From positions 744,001 to 808,000 of the forward strand of contig JANATF010000006.1 in NCBI GenBank assembly GCA_029449245.1: DNA of 64,000 bases. The letters are read 5' to 3'. This stretch comes from Mortierella alpina. Taxonomy: Eukaryota; Mortierellomycota; Mortierellomycetes; Mortierellales; Mortierellaceae. Numbering within the stretch: position 1 is the first letter of the stretch; every line of letters starts with the position of its first letter. The notes below the pieces were generated by a model, which was given only the letters and a program-made list of their open reading frames with translations, was not told the origin of the DNA and ran no database searches. The position numbers were made by a program, and so were the translations under genes. This document shows, in pieces, positions 44,801 through 55,737 of the stretch.

Positions 44801-46431
44801 TGACAGGACTCTTCGTGAACGGACCCAAGCGGAGACTTCTGCCACAAAGGAAGCACAGCACGACGATATGACGAAATACCTTAAACTTGCCACCCGGTAC
44901 TGTTACCATGTAAGTCAGCCGCGCATCTCACTCATACAGGTTACGCGCACTTCTCAGCTCGTTCGTTCTAACATGTTATTGGATGTCTGCTTGTATCGAC
45001 AGACTTCTAAGCCATGGCACTATACGGCAGTATATCTCACACCTGAACATCCGCGCGGCCAGCCCTCACGTAAGTTCTTCTGCTTTATGCACTCAGCTCA
45101 GTGAACGCTCCGACGACAACAAGACAATCCGCTAAGCTTCCATTTCCTTTTGTCGCCCCCACCCGTCAGTCTGGATTCTGCGTACTCATAATCGACCTGC
45201 TGCTCCCTCCGCCTCAACGATCTCTCAGGACACCGACGAGTCGCCATCTTCAAGCCAGGAAAGTGCTGTCAGTTTCACTTCAAAGGAGAGCCAGCCAAAG
45301 TCATCGCCACGGGATGGCACTGCTGGACCAAGGATCAAACAAGGACGGAAGCGCACGGCGTCGGACGAAGCGCCGCGCACCTTGGCACCACAGTTCAAGA
45401 CGCGGACAAAATCTTTCTTGAAATCCCCGTCATCCTCTCAGTCAGCCTCAACTGCACTCGGTGAGATCGCCAGCAAGAACGCACAGATCCTTTTGATCGA
45501 CGACCGGATAGAGCAAGACATTGAAGTTGCAGTCTTTTCACTGCAAGACCATGGCACGGCAATAGCTGCGCCTTATGCATCCTTGCATGGTGGATCTCAT
45601 CCGCAGGAGACTGCCCCGCTTGCCATCGCCAAAGCTGATTGGTCTCAGCAGCAGCAGCCATCCGAACTTGAGCAGACTCCGATCTTTGAGATTCGGGACC
45701 TGATCTTTCTTGACGACGACAATCTCGGCCTACTGCTAAACTCCTCCCTTTCAAGACCCTCTGACACCGCGCCAGGCAGGACCGGCGGTAGCGAGTTCCC
45801 AGCTGGAGAAGCCTCAGCCTTTGTGCACGATGAACAGTACCTGGTATCCGTCCCTCTCCTCAGCCCCGGACGGCCGTACCAGCGGTTGCAGGAACAGCGC
45901 CACCACCCAGCTTCGCCCAGTCAAAAAACGACCCATTGTCTACTGGACAGACTCGTTCAGCACTTGATGACAGACCCCACCAACCCTGAACACTCGTCCA
46001 CTACGACACGATTGCCATTGGCACTATATACACTCCCGATCAGTCGATCCAGGCGCGTTACGCAGTTCGGGGAACATTCAGCGGCGCGTGCAGAAATGAG
46101 GTCGTCCTCAACCGCATCTGCTTCTGTGTCGTCGAACCCAATGCCTCGCAGTAGTCAGCCATCGAGCAGCGAATCAAAACCACCAGCAAACCTAGCATCG
46201 TCCACCTCGTTGTCATCGTCATCATCCTCCACCTCCTCGGGAACCGAAGCCATTGGTCCAGCTGTAGCAACTGTAGCGCGCACAAGGGCACGAGAGCAGG
46301 ACTTGATAGGACCATGCCACATTGCGAGCAACGAGCGAGAAAAGGGCCGGGTGGTGAGTGTTCACGGTCCTTCGCACGAAGGTGCATCGATGCTTCAAGG
46401 AGCTGGCAAGATCACAGTCTTTGAGCTATAA
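41843..46431 (+). CDS. APC4: Anaphase-promoting complex subunit 4
   Basis: Nine exons: 41843..42305, 42418..42620, 42732..43049, 43127..43442, 43529..43757, 43847..44001, 44095..44909, 45003..45069, 45170..46431 (1275 aa). The N-terminal propeller begins FAAWSPTADLIAIVNHQNDLDLYRL and LAWRPDGKMIAVGLSGG (APC4 WD40 domain). The helical APC4 domain covers ~330-600, with EFVQMLMTGRPSSSLDQYL and LKRWEKSAKAAYANMQR, both family hallmarks. A Ser/Pro/Lys-rich insert and a long disordered C-terminus make it larger than human APC4 (808 aa). APC4 bridges the platform of the anaphase-promoting ubiquitin ligase in mitosis. Intron 7 (44910-45002) is 93 nt and open in frame, so its retention would only add 31 residues. 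The ATG at 41843 is the first; Met-14 or Met-20 are alternatives. Confidence 0.92.
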
Positions 46432-46598
46432 GATGTTTCTTAGTTTGAAAATACTTCATTTTTTTTTTGTTTGTTTGTTGTTTGAGGGATAAGGAGATTT
46501 GTAAAGTACAAGGTGCGCAAAAATGAAATGAAAACAAAAAGAAGGACCATCTATGCAAAGCATTCAAACTGAGAACCAAAATCAACCAATAGCTGCCG

Positions 46599-49052
46599 CT
46601 ACTGAGTATTCTCCTGGTTGGCAAGCGCCCGCACCAAGGTGACGATCACGGTGATATCGTCCACTTTTCTACAACACAGAAAAAAAAGTCGCAGAGATGT
46701 ACAAGTTCTTCGTTAGTCACATCGTTTTTTTTGTCCACAAAATCCCTGCAAACGTTCGGCAATCGAGATCGAGATCGAATGACAAAGGATATGAATGACA
46801 GACAAAAACATTACCCTCCAATTCGGATGTGGCGAGCGCTTTGACTAAAGGGTGTGCGCCTCTTCTGGTCAAGTGAGAACCGTCTAGCGGTATTGGTCAG
46901 CCGCTGAGAGAGCGCCCGCACTCTTCCAACGACATCTTCAACGGATGATGCTCCAGACAATGCGTGGCCGTGCTGGCTTGCAAGAATCGAACCTTGCTGA
47001 CTCTTGCTCTTGGTCTGCTGAATAACATCTCCCAGTTCCCTGTCGACGAGCTCAATGGCCTCCTTCGTAAATACATTGTCCCAGAATCCGTCCGTCGCCA
47101 GCACAATCACATCCCCGTCCTGCAACTGATGGGTCGTCTGAGCCGCATCCTTAGGCATATCCATGACATGCTGTCCTGCACCAGGGTAACCGGGAGGTAG
47201 GACTGTGAGCTGATAAGGACAGTTCCAAAAGTGCTGCTGCGAAGGTGACTCGTAGATACACTTGTTGTCGCGGATCAGAAGGAAGGCGCTGTCACCCAGG
47301 TTGGATGCCCGAAGTGTTCCTGTAATCTTACAAAGCGACAGGATGCAGGCTGTGCTCGAACCTAGTGGTTGTGTTGTTGATAGTGTCGTAACCGAACGTT
47401 AGAACAGGAATAGGAGATGCAGTAGTGCTGTAGCTGTTGTTGATGTTGATGCTGTTGGCGTGTCGTGTGGTTTTCTTCCCACGCAAATCACACGAGCACA
47501 ACAAGACGAACAATAAATAGCACGCGGCAAGTCTAGCAATTTTTTCCGCGTCAATTTTAGTCCCTTACCAGCCTCAACCTTGCCGCTCTGGATCAGTTCG
47601 CTGTAAGCACCGTCTAAAATGGACTGTGCATCCAACGGGATCTTGCTGCTCCTGTCTGCGTTACTCCCGTCCTTAGCATCCGAGTTGTAATCGCTATCTG
47701 TGAGCCGGGCCATAGCTTCAGCGTTGTCCATGAGTGCCCACGAGAACAGTGCGGGATCTACACCAACCTAGATACAAGGGAAACAAATGCAAAGAGAGAG
47801 GGAAAACATGTTAGCGAACAAAAACAACATTGAACAGACAAAAGTGAATACACTAGGACAAACACACGCTCGTTCACAGCAGGTGCTTGGGATAGTGAAC
47901 AAGGGGGAAGGCTGTGTGGCACAGAGAGAAAAGGCGTCTCATCGGCTGGGGGTACACATTGAACAAACGTAAGAAGGCTGTGTGGGAAAAGGGTTAAAGA
48001 GAGTAAACCCATCGAGACGACTTTTACGAGTGAACAACAGCAAGAATCAGATAAAGAAGGGTGCATAGCCTGGACGTGCAAGATCACTCGTGTCCGCCAA
48101 GAGGAGACGGGATCAAGCGTCCTCGTTTCCTGGCAAGCACACATTCCACAACACCATATAAATCAAAGAAAGAAAAAAAGAGAGTAACCCTTGTCTGCTG
48201 CACTCCTTTGAGTCCCCTTTACAACAAGACGGCCTGTGTCCTCTGTCTCGCATCTCTTTCGGCTGTCCTAGCTCTCTTTTTTTCACACCCACGCACAGGG
48301 TCGACTTTGATAACCTGTGTAAGCAATCCTGAAAATACGATAAAATAGATCCAACCCCTTACCTCTGACCAACCTCCGACTCCATCCGCAACGCCTAAGG
48401 CCACACGGCTAGGTGTCGACACATGAAAGAAGGCATCCTCGCCCGCATCGACCTTTCCAGCTCTCAGTTTTTGCTTCCACCACTGGGCCTTGTCCTCGCC
48501 AGGGCTCTCCTCGTCCTCGGATCCAGATGACGATAGTGCTGCAGATCGTTTCCGGTGCCGGGCTTTAGGATGCCACGATGCCGCTAGTAGATAGTTGAAA
48601 GCGACCGTTGACCCGGGAACAGGCACACCTGTGGTTGCAGCAGTGGCTGAGGATGTGGATGTAGCTCCGGCTGTCGTCTCCGTTGACGCAGACTGTTTCT
48701 CCGACAAAGGCTCATGCTGAACGCGCAGTTGCTGCTGCTGCTGTGTCTGTTGCTGTGTCTGCTGCTGCTGTTGTTGTAATGAGCTGCTGGTGGAGGTGTG
48801 AACTTGGCAGGCAGATCCGGAAAGGCTCGTCAAGGTTGTGGAGAGGTCTATTGCGCCAGAGATGGGGGCGGTGCTGGGCTGGTGAGTGAGAAGAAACTGT
48901 GGGGCGATGGAGAGGTAGCGCTGCATGTGGACCATGGCGAATGGCTTTGTGATCCAGTGGGCTATCCGCTGCGATGCAGCCGTGCTGTAGACGGCCACCA
49001 GGCGCGAGGGAGTCATGCCAAAGGGACGGGTGGCATTTCTTCCCAGCATCAT
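46599..49052 (-). CDS. Mitochondrial PP2C phosphatase, PTC7/PPTC7-like
   Basis: Exons 49052..48363, 47767..47569, 47361..46815 and 46668..46599 give 501 aa. An Arg/Ser-rich N-terminus (MMLGRNATRPFGMTPSRL) looks like a mitochondrial presequence. A Gln-rich tract from CAG/CTG repeats lies at ~95-115. The catalytic domain begins at AGEDAFFHVSTPSRVALGVADGVGGWSEVGVDPALFS. Conserved metal-site blocks follow: GSSTACI, LRASNLGDSAFLLIR, DGDVIVLATDGFWDNVF and KVDDITVIVTLV near the end. Asp residues of DGVGG, ATDGFWDN and KVDDIT are the expected Mn/Mg ligands. PTC7 enzymes dephosphorylate matrix proteins, including the ubiquinone-synthesis protein Coq7 in yeast. Introns 1 (595 nt) and 2 are unusually long for this window. 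Confidence 0.92.
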
Positions 49053-49170
49053 GGAATGCGGTGAAGTGAGGTGTCAAGAGGAGTGCGAGTGAGAGACGGC
49101 AAGAATGGTATCGGAATGCTGAACAAAAGAGATGAATGCGAATCAAAAGATAGGAGTGGCAAGCAAAAAG

Positions 49171-49230
49171 AATGAGGCAGGGAATGAGGCAGGGAATGAG
49201 GCAGGGAATGAGGCAGGGAATGAGGCAGAG
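49171..49230. repeat. 12-bp tandem repeat, five units
   Basis: AATGAGGCAGGG repeated from 49171 with the fifth unit ending AGAG, about 120 nt upstream of the PTC7-like start codon. Confidence 0.9.
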
Positions 49231-49360
49231 GCGGGTGGCGGTAAGAAAACGACAGGAGGGAAAGGGTGTGCTGATCAGAATACAAAGTATGGAGAAAGAT
49301 GTGAGTGGTGAGAAAAACACAGAGGCGGAACGTCATTTGCACGACTCGAGTCCGGGGCCA

Positions 49361-49440
49361 GACCACACACAGACACACACAAGACACACACAGACATACA
49401 CAGACATACACAGACATACATGCACACACGCACAACAAAA
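49361..49440. repeat. CA-rich microsatellite
   Basis: Compound ACACAC / ACAGACAT repeat in the PTC7-like upstream region. Three CATACACAGA units are near perfect. Confidence 0.85.
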
Positions 49441-50847
49441 ACAGGTGCATAAAGCAGTGTATGGCCCTCTTTTCTTCTTCTTATGCAGCACCAAACCCGT
49501 TCACAGGCCATCATGGGGAATGGGCAGTGCTTTTGGTCTGGTTCCTGCGTACGTCCGAAACCCATGTTAGGAACAGCTCGATCACCAGTCAAGTGGACCC
49601 TGAGCCGTACAAATCGTAGACAATTTGGCCGACCGCCTCGAGCCAGATTTCTTTTGCACCTTTTCTTTCCTTCATGCCAGAGCAGAATGGAGATACAGGT
49701 GCACACTGACGACCTTCTGCAGGTAGCATGTGTGTGTTCTCGTCGGTTTGTTTGGTTTTGAAATGTTTTATCTTCTCTTCTTTATTTATGTTTTTTTTTT
49801 GCATTCTAGTTCAATGGCCCACGGCAAAGAAAAACTTACCTTCAGTTGTCATGCAGGATCGTGTGCGGGAAAAACCTCTTTAAGCGTGCTTAGACCGGGT
49901 CCATGTCCGAGCGGCAATATAGCGTCCTTCGTTCAAATATCTGTTTTTTTTTGCACAACCATAGAAGTAATGGTCAGTTTGGATGATCTCATATGCGTTG
50001 GCATTCGTTGCGCGAGGGTAAGGGTGTGGCATGTTGTGTCAGCAAATAAACGACATCTCATGAGGAACGTATTTTGTCCTTAAACGAGCTGGGTTAAAGT
50101 AGCAATTAAGTTGTCATCTTTCATAACATGCTCCTGCGAAGGCGGGAAAGAGGGCGCGAGTGAGGGGATGGGTGGGATGGAACCTGAAAAATACATACAA
50201 AGTGATAGGATGTCTGATTGACACTTGGCTTGACCGATCAGCGAGACGGGAAAATTGTGCGATCTTGAGCGCGACGGGGAGTCACTTCCACAGGATAGAA
50301 TATCGCCGTGAAGGCTCTTGCTTGCTTTTGGCCTCTTTAATTGACCTGGCGGATCATCGAGCTATGCTCAAACTTGAAACTTTGACCGATCGGTCAACGC
50401 GCCAGCTTGTGTTTTCATCTCGCGTGCAAGGGCGGACCAGTCTTGATAGAGCAATGGCTTGGGGCACGGGTCTGGAACCAGATCATGGAAAGCGAGGACG
50501 CATCCTGAAAGCGATGAGTGGATGCAAGTGGAGAGGGGAAAGTATGAAGGATGGAAGAGCAGAGGAGGAAGGGGATGGGAGAAGAAAAAAAAGATAGAAA
50601 AGTCCTCGCTGTTGTTGTTTATGTACAAAATCAAGATCCGCTCTCCGCTCTCCTTCACTTCAAGTGACGCAACAGCGCCCAATCTACGCGCACATGCTGC
50701 GGGTACCAGATTTCAACAGAGCTGGCCTCAATTGAACAGGCGTGTTCAGCCAGGGCCCAAGATGGTATCTTGAGCATGATCAGCCATTGCTAGGTTTACA
50801 GGTTGTAGATCTCGTATATCATTGGGATATGTGTCTAACTTTTCTTT
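49441..50847. other. Intergenic region
   Basis: About 1.4 kb between same-strand genes. No supported gene. The frames at 49483-49761 and 50160-50597 are compositionally random. Confidence 0.4.
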
Positions 50848-52510
50848 TTACAGCTTGCTCTGAGCCTTCTCCTTGCGGTCGTACTTGGCCACTACAAGCA
50901 TGATGACTCCCGGTTAGTGAATCGCGCCTTTTCCAAATATCATAGATCACAGCTAGGTGTTTTCGTAAACTTACTCATGAACTCCATGATAGCCTGAGCA
51001 GACTCGTCCGAGGACATCCTGACTCCCAAAAGCTCCATCTCGCGATTGTTGATCTGCTCCAAGAGGTCATACTCCCGGTCGCGGATCAGAGCCTTGGTGT
51101 CCTTCATAGCCTGAGGAGGGAACTTGGCGGCGTTGGTAGCCAGCTTCAGGACCTCACTCATGAACGACTCCTTGGGAAAGATTCTGGCGACCATGCCGGC
51201 CTCCCTCATTTCTTCCGCCGTGAACTTGCGACCCATGAGCTGGTAAGGTCGTGATAGGAAGAGTATGTTAGACAAAGACGAGCATGGGATGTGAAACAGA
51301 CTTGAATGCTGTGTGAAAGGGTTCCTGAAAACTTACAAGCATCTCATTGGCGCGAGACGATCCCATGATGCTAAAAGATAAAAGAGATCGGGGAAATGCC
51401 AGGTTGCGTTAATAAGCTGCCAGACGACATAGGGAGCCACTTTGAAAGTGAAACGCACCGAGGGAAGATGATGGACGAGCATGCCTCAGCGCAAAAACCT
51501 ATCCACAATATAACAGTAGCCGAACGTGTCAGTGCTAGTTTCCAAAAGAATAGTTGGTATCATCAATCGGTCGCGCTTTTTCAAATTTACCAAGCTGCAT
51601 GAAGGGCGTATTGAAGGTGGCGTCAGGGACGGTATAGACCACATCGCAAAGGGCGGTGGAAGTTACGCCAAATCCGATCACTGGGCCTAATAACGCAAAG
51701 AAGGATGTACGTGGACCGCGCCGATTAGTACAACAAAAAGTTGGGATATAGTGTCTGACCTGACATCAGATCGACCTTCCCGGCTGCAGGTCCGGGGTTT
51801 TGTGAGATCCGTTGTGTGAGAATAAAATGAAAGTGCAGGCGAAGGTGAAGGTGATCCTCGCCGAGAAAGTTGTTTGTGTGTATGCAATGTTTGTGCTCGG
51901 CTGGCAGTCATAGAATCACTCGATCGGTCGGGCGGTTTGTTTGGTCCATTTATCCGCCTTTTGCTTTCTGCTGCTTAAATGCTCCTGCTGTCTCCATCTC
52001 ATATATGCTTCCTGACGCAGTGTGCTGCTCCCTTGGGTGCTTGGTGTTTCACGCTCTGCATTTCCCAATACCTTGGATAGCAGCAATGATCAACTTGGGG
52101 AAGCGGATCAATTCCTCAACAACTTTTCTATAAGGAGTGAAAAATGGCCGGTTTACAGTGTCAGGATGGTATTTGGCTTTGTCGTTCTCAAAAGCTGTCG
52201 ATGGTCCGAAAAGAAAGCCTTACGTCGTGTAGGCAGCTCGCTTCTTGTACAGGGCATCGGCACCTTCCTCCAGCTCGCTAGAGTCGGGAATGGTCAACTC
52301 TTGACCCGAGGTGAAGTACTTGCCGTGGCCAGTCAGGACAAGGACACGAACATCATCCGACTTGGCAGCCCACTCGAGGGCTCTGCCCCACTGGTCATAG
52401 ACCTGAGGGTTCAGGGCGTTGTACTTTTTGGGACGGTTGAATGCAACGACAGCGACGCCATGCTCAAGCAGTTTGATGTCAAAGGTGTCGAGATCAGTTG
52501 GGACAGACAT
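50848..52510 (-). CDS. Peroxisomal enoyl-CoA isomerase (ECI/hydratase family)
   Basis: Seven small exons: 52510..52224, 52127..52072, 51686..51591, 51498..51459, 51370..51337, 51239..50975, 50891..50848, including 40- and 34-nt micro-exons, give 273 aa. Crotonase fold: VAVVAFNRPKKYNAL, LVLTGHGKYFTSGQEL (oxyanion-hole loop), IAAIQGPVIGFGVTSTALCDVVY, then GFCAEACSSIIFPRIMGSSRANEMLLMG, typical of delta3-delta2-enoyl-CoA isomerases (Glu in CAEAC is the candidate base). The C-terminus KAQSKL is a canonical PTS1 peroxisome signal. It would shift double bonds of unsaturated fatty acids during beta-oxidation. Spliced length fits the family. Confidence 0.93.
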
Positions 52511-52998
52511 GTGCGCGGTTGGAATAAAGTAAGGACAAGGTTACAGAGTGGAGAGTGGGAGAAAGAAGGGCTGGTTGATGGACGAGGCGAGCGAGCAATT
52601 GAATCGAGGTGCTTTGCGGATAGGGGAAAAGTGACAATGAGGAAAGTAATGGCCTTTCGCCTTCCACTTCTACTTTAGCGTCGCACCCGCTCCGAGCGAT
52701 GGACCTCCTTTCCCCTCGTACAAACCTTATTTGGTGTGCAAAGCGAGTGGAGTTGAAGCCCGGCTGCTCACTTCGGCCGATCATATGCACGTGAGAGTTG
52801 CGGGGAGGGAACTTGATTTCAATTCTGGACGCGACAGTTCCTGGCGGTGGTTTATAGTGTGCATCTCCTTCCTTGACACCTAGGGCTATCTCAGTTCCAT
52901 CAGGGCCATGGTGGACCAAATGCGATCTCGATGTCACCAGCCTTATGGAGGCTATTTGTCTTTTCATGTATTTTCTTGGGACCAGAGGATTTTCAATT
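52511..52998. other. Intergenic region
   Basis: 488 nt between the isomerase start and the end of the CE4 gene. Promoter sequence of the isomerase; no TATA box or gene seen. Confidence 0.4.
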
Positions 52999-53745
52999 TT
53001 ATTGGTATGGCGGAAGTCCAACACACTCTGCAACTGTCACGAGGCGATAGCCGGCACTGGATAGCGCATGGATAGCGTGAGGAACAATATTATGGGCAGT
53101 AGTTTCCTTGAAGTCGTGCAGGAGGACGAGAGCGTTGCTTGGATGTTGTTTTACAAGGCCATCAAATCTGTTGTTAGTCTCCTCAGGTGGTGCATCGTGT
53201 ACATCCTCCGAGTCAACATCCCACAGCACGATATTTTGTCCGCGTTCCCCAGCAACGGACAGGACAATATCATTGTATTCGCCATATGGTGGACGCATGA
53301 ATGCCGGCTTAACACCAGCGATTTGCTGAATAGCCTCGTCCACCTTTTGAAACTCTTCAACAATCTGGTCCCGGGACAATAAATTTAGGTGCAGATAACT
53401 CCAAGTAATAGAGGCAATCTGATGGCCTTGCTTGTATGCGTACTGAACGTTCGAGGCAGGGCCTGAGTCGTAAATGTTGACATAGTTATGCCCATTGAAG
53501 AAAAACGTCCCTTTACCGCCAACGGCAGTCAATGCGTCCGCCACGTCTCTGAGATACTGCGACGGCCCACCGTCGAAAGTAAGAGCAGCGACGTTTGGCT
53601 CGGTACATGAGGTGATTACTTGAACGCCAGCATGCCTATTTACCAATCGATTCGAGGAACCAGAAGCTGTTCCCAGAGTCGTGATAACTACGAGAAATAC
53701 GAGCCAGAAGGCGCTTTTCAAAGTAAATTGGAGAACGATAGACAT
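52999..53745 (-). CDS. Polysaccharide deacetylase-like (CE4), metal site lost
   Basis: Intronless, 248 aa. The signal peptide or anchor is residues ~12-28 (FWLVFLVVITTLGTASG). The NodB domain is full length. Motif 1 reads TFDGGP: the first Asp (D58, general base) is kept, but the metal-binding second Asp is Gly-59. Motif 2 reads SITWSYLHL where active relatives have SHTWSHPHL, so both metal-binding His are Ile-113 and Tyr-117. Motifs 3 (RPPYG, 151-155), 4 (LWDVDSEDV, 174-182) and 5 (LVLLHD, H210-D211) are intact. CE4 enzymes remove acetyl groups from chitin using Zn or Co. Without the Asp-His-His triad this copy is probably inactive on that basis. The frame is uninterrupted, so it is not a decayed gene. 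Confidence 0.9.
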   Translation of the reverse strand: MSIVLQFTLKSAFWLVFLVVITTLGTASGSSNRLVNRHAGVQVITSCTEPNVAALTFDGGPSQYLRDVADALTAVGGKGTFFFNGHNYVNIYDSGPASNVQYAYKQGHQIASITWSYLHLNLLSRDQIVEEFQKVDEAIQQIAGVKPAFMRPPYGEYNDIVLSVAGERGQNIVLWDVDSEDVHDAPPEETNNRFDGLVKQHPSNALVLLHDFKETTAHNIVPHAIHALSSAGYRLVTVAECVGLPPYQ

Positions 53746-53917
53746 ACGGCACTATTAAAAGGTTCTGCTCAGGAGATCGCAGGCGCAGCGGCTCTTGTGA
53801 CAGTGCTTGCGATAAGTTCTTTAGTAGATGTTGCAAGCGTTGTGAGCGATGATGCAAGTCTAGAGTCTTAAGATAGGATTGAGTATGTCGGTCCTGGATG
53901 CTGGGTGGGTGCGACTT

Positions 53918-53926
53918 CTTTATATA
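53918..53926 (-). promoter_or_regulatory. TATA box of the CE4-like gene
   Basis: TATATAAAG on the minus strand, about 175 nt before the ATG at 53745. Confidence 0.5.
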
Positions 53927-54239
53927 CGCGATGAGGATCGAAGGTGCTGTCATCTGGGTCTTCCTTCTCTGCTTCCCCTTGAATATCTTCAGTCCTGATG
54001 AAAGGAAACAATGCCTCCTAATTTGTTTTTACTCTTGATGAACAGAAAACATCAAGGACATGCTGAAAGCAAAGGGGCATTGCGTTATACCAAGTCTTAC
54101 GGGTAATTTAAGGGCATGCTGGAAGAAAGAGGAAAACGAAGAAGGTCCAGGGGGTCGCCGAAAATAAGGGGACTCTGGAAAAGGTCCAGCAGAACAGGAA
54201 AGGCATAGTACAGTACTGTGAGGGTAGAAAGGAAATGAT
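53927..54239. other. Short intergenic region
   Basis: About 310 nt with no gene recognised, between the CE4 promoter and the duplicated fragment. Confidence 0.35.
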
Positions 54240-54535
54240 TCGAAAGGAACCTTGGGCGAGTTTGCACGATGTCTTTAACGTGCCTGACGAGCTCAGCTAT
54301 GACCCCGGCGAAGTGCACTGCCAACCGTCAGCCCGTCGAAAGAACCGTGAACGCGATTTAACCCAGACCAAGCAGCAGGTCGGGCGCAAGGCAGATGGTC
54401 TGGTATCATCAGTCGAGCCTGCTTGTGAGTTGTTGGTTGTGGAGTCAGCCAACATTTACAACGGTCCCCAAGGCACTAAGGCCAGGAGCGACACCCTCAA
54501 ACTGCATAAGACAATGAACAAAATGGACATCTTTG
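54240..54535 (+). pseudogene. Truncated duplicate of the gene at 55738
   Basis: About 295 nt matching 56988-57283 at roughly nine in ten bases by eye, in the same orientation and frame. It encodes the WASLHDVFNV, DELSYDPGEVHCQ, GRKADGLVSSVEP and ELLVVESA blocks. It lacks the first ~340 and last ~150 residues of the parent, so it is a partial copy. The frame remains open (54235-54606), and most substitutions are single bases, which suggests recent duplication. A short protein could still be made, but no start context or splice sites support one. Confidence 0.8.
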
Positions 54536-54820
54536 ATGACTTTTCCTCAGCCAACATAACAGGGGTGGTCGAGGAGATATATATTGACATAGCTATTATA
54601 ATCTAGTTATGTCAGATCTACCGCACAGGATCGAAAGATTGCCTATAGCTGAAAAGAATGTAATGGTTAGTGGCCGAGTCGACACACAGCACAGCTGTAC
54701 AACTCCCTGAAGCTATAAACCCGAACAACACGGTGGTCCCTGCCACCCAGTGGTGACAACAACCGCTGCCAGGCAGAGACTTTTGATCACCATAGCCGCA
54801 TCGAAACGCAGCGCCAGTCT

Positions 54821-55323
54821 GCAGCACCACCACACCCCCGAAGGGCCATGGGGAGGTCGTATGGAGCCAGTGGAGGTGTTACCCTCCAATAGCACTGGTG
54901 GTCCCATCGGCTATATCCGGAGCTCATGGACCCAACTGCAAACTGGATGCAGACAGCTTCTAGATTAACAGCGCCACCACGACCCCAGGGGGTCGTGGAC
55001 AGGTCGTATGGAGCCACTAGCACTGGTAATACGAAATCCCAGCCGCTAGACCCGGACTCATGGACCCAAGGAGTTAATCTCTCCACTGAATGCAATACGG
55101 ATCTCTGCTCATATCCCAGCGAGAAGTGGATTTCGAGAAGTGAACGAGGCCATATGGAGGGAGAATTCTTCGCCATTCTTGTCACCCACAACCCTCATGG
55201 ACCTACGAGACTGACAGATGCAGCACCATCACAACCCCAGGGGGGCCATGGAGAGGTCGTATGGAGACGCTAACACTGGTAATACGAAATCCCAGCCGCT
55301 AAACTCGTGCTCATGGACCCAAG
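54821..55323. repeat. Three diverged ~100-bp direct repeats
   Basis: Units begin at 54821, 54971 and 55221 with GC(A/G)CCACCA, contain GGTCGTATGGAG, and end with CTCATGGACCCAA. Units 2 and 3 share a near-identical 27-nt block (55022-55048, 55275-55301). They lie between the truncated duplicate and its parent gene. A 134-codon minus-strand frame (54787-55191) covers units 1-2 and repeats a similar peptide twice; it is probably a by-product. Confidence 0.75.
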
Positions 55324-55737
55324 GTGCATCTGCTCACGCTCAAGACTCAATCTCCGTACACAACGCCATGCTCTGTGTTCCCCCGGGGCACCACCATTAC
55401 CTTTATCGTTGATCCAGTTGTGCTGCAGTTGGTGGAGAGTAGTGGATGGGAGTAGTGCATGGGAGTGAAAAGGTAGATAGAGACCAAAATAAACAAAAAA
55501 GGGTGACGAGCAGCCACCGCGCACACCTAAGACCTTGTGTCCATGGCCCATGCTTTCCCATACATTCATAGTTCTTGCCTTCATCATCAAAACGTACAGG
55601 CCGACATCTAGAATAACGAGGTACAATACGCGTGAGTTGTTACAGAAGTGAAAACGGGATTCACTTGTTCGTAAAGCTCCCGCGCGACCTTTGAAATGTG
55701 CCTGTTGAGTTAACGCGTCTCAAACCTTGTAGAGAAA
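55324..55737. other. Intergenic region
   Basis: About 410 nt upstream of the DG...E gene. No additional gene is recognised. Confidence 0.35.

Noticed and set aside
44910-45002. Treating the open APC4 segment as coding
   Set aside because: Strong GTAAGT and CAG borders plus alignment of the flanks (RYCYH to TSKPWHY) support an intron; kept as a retention candidate in findings.
54787-55191. Minus-strand frame covering two of the diverged repeats
   Set aside because: Its repeated peptide comes from the DNA repeats themselves; no family and no evidence of coding constraint.
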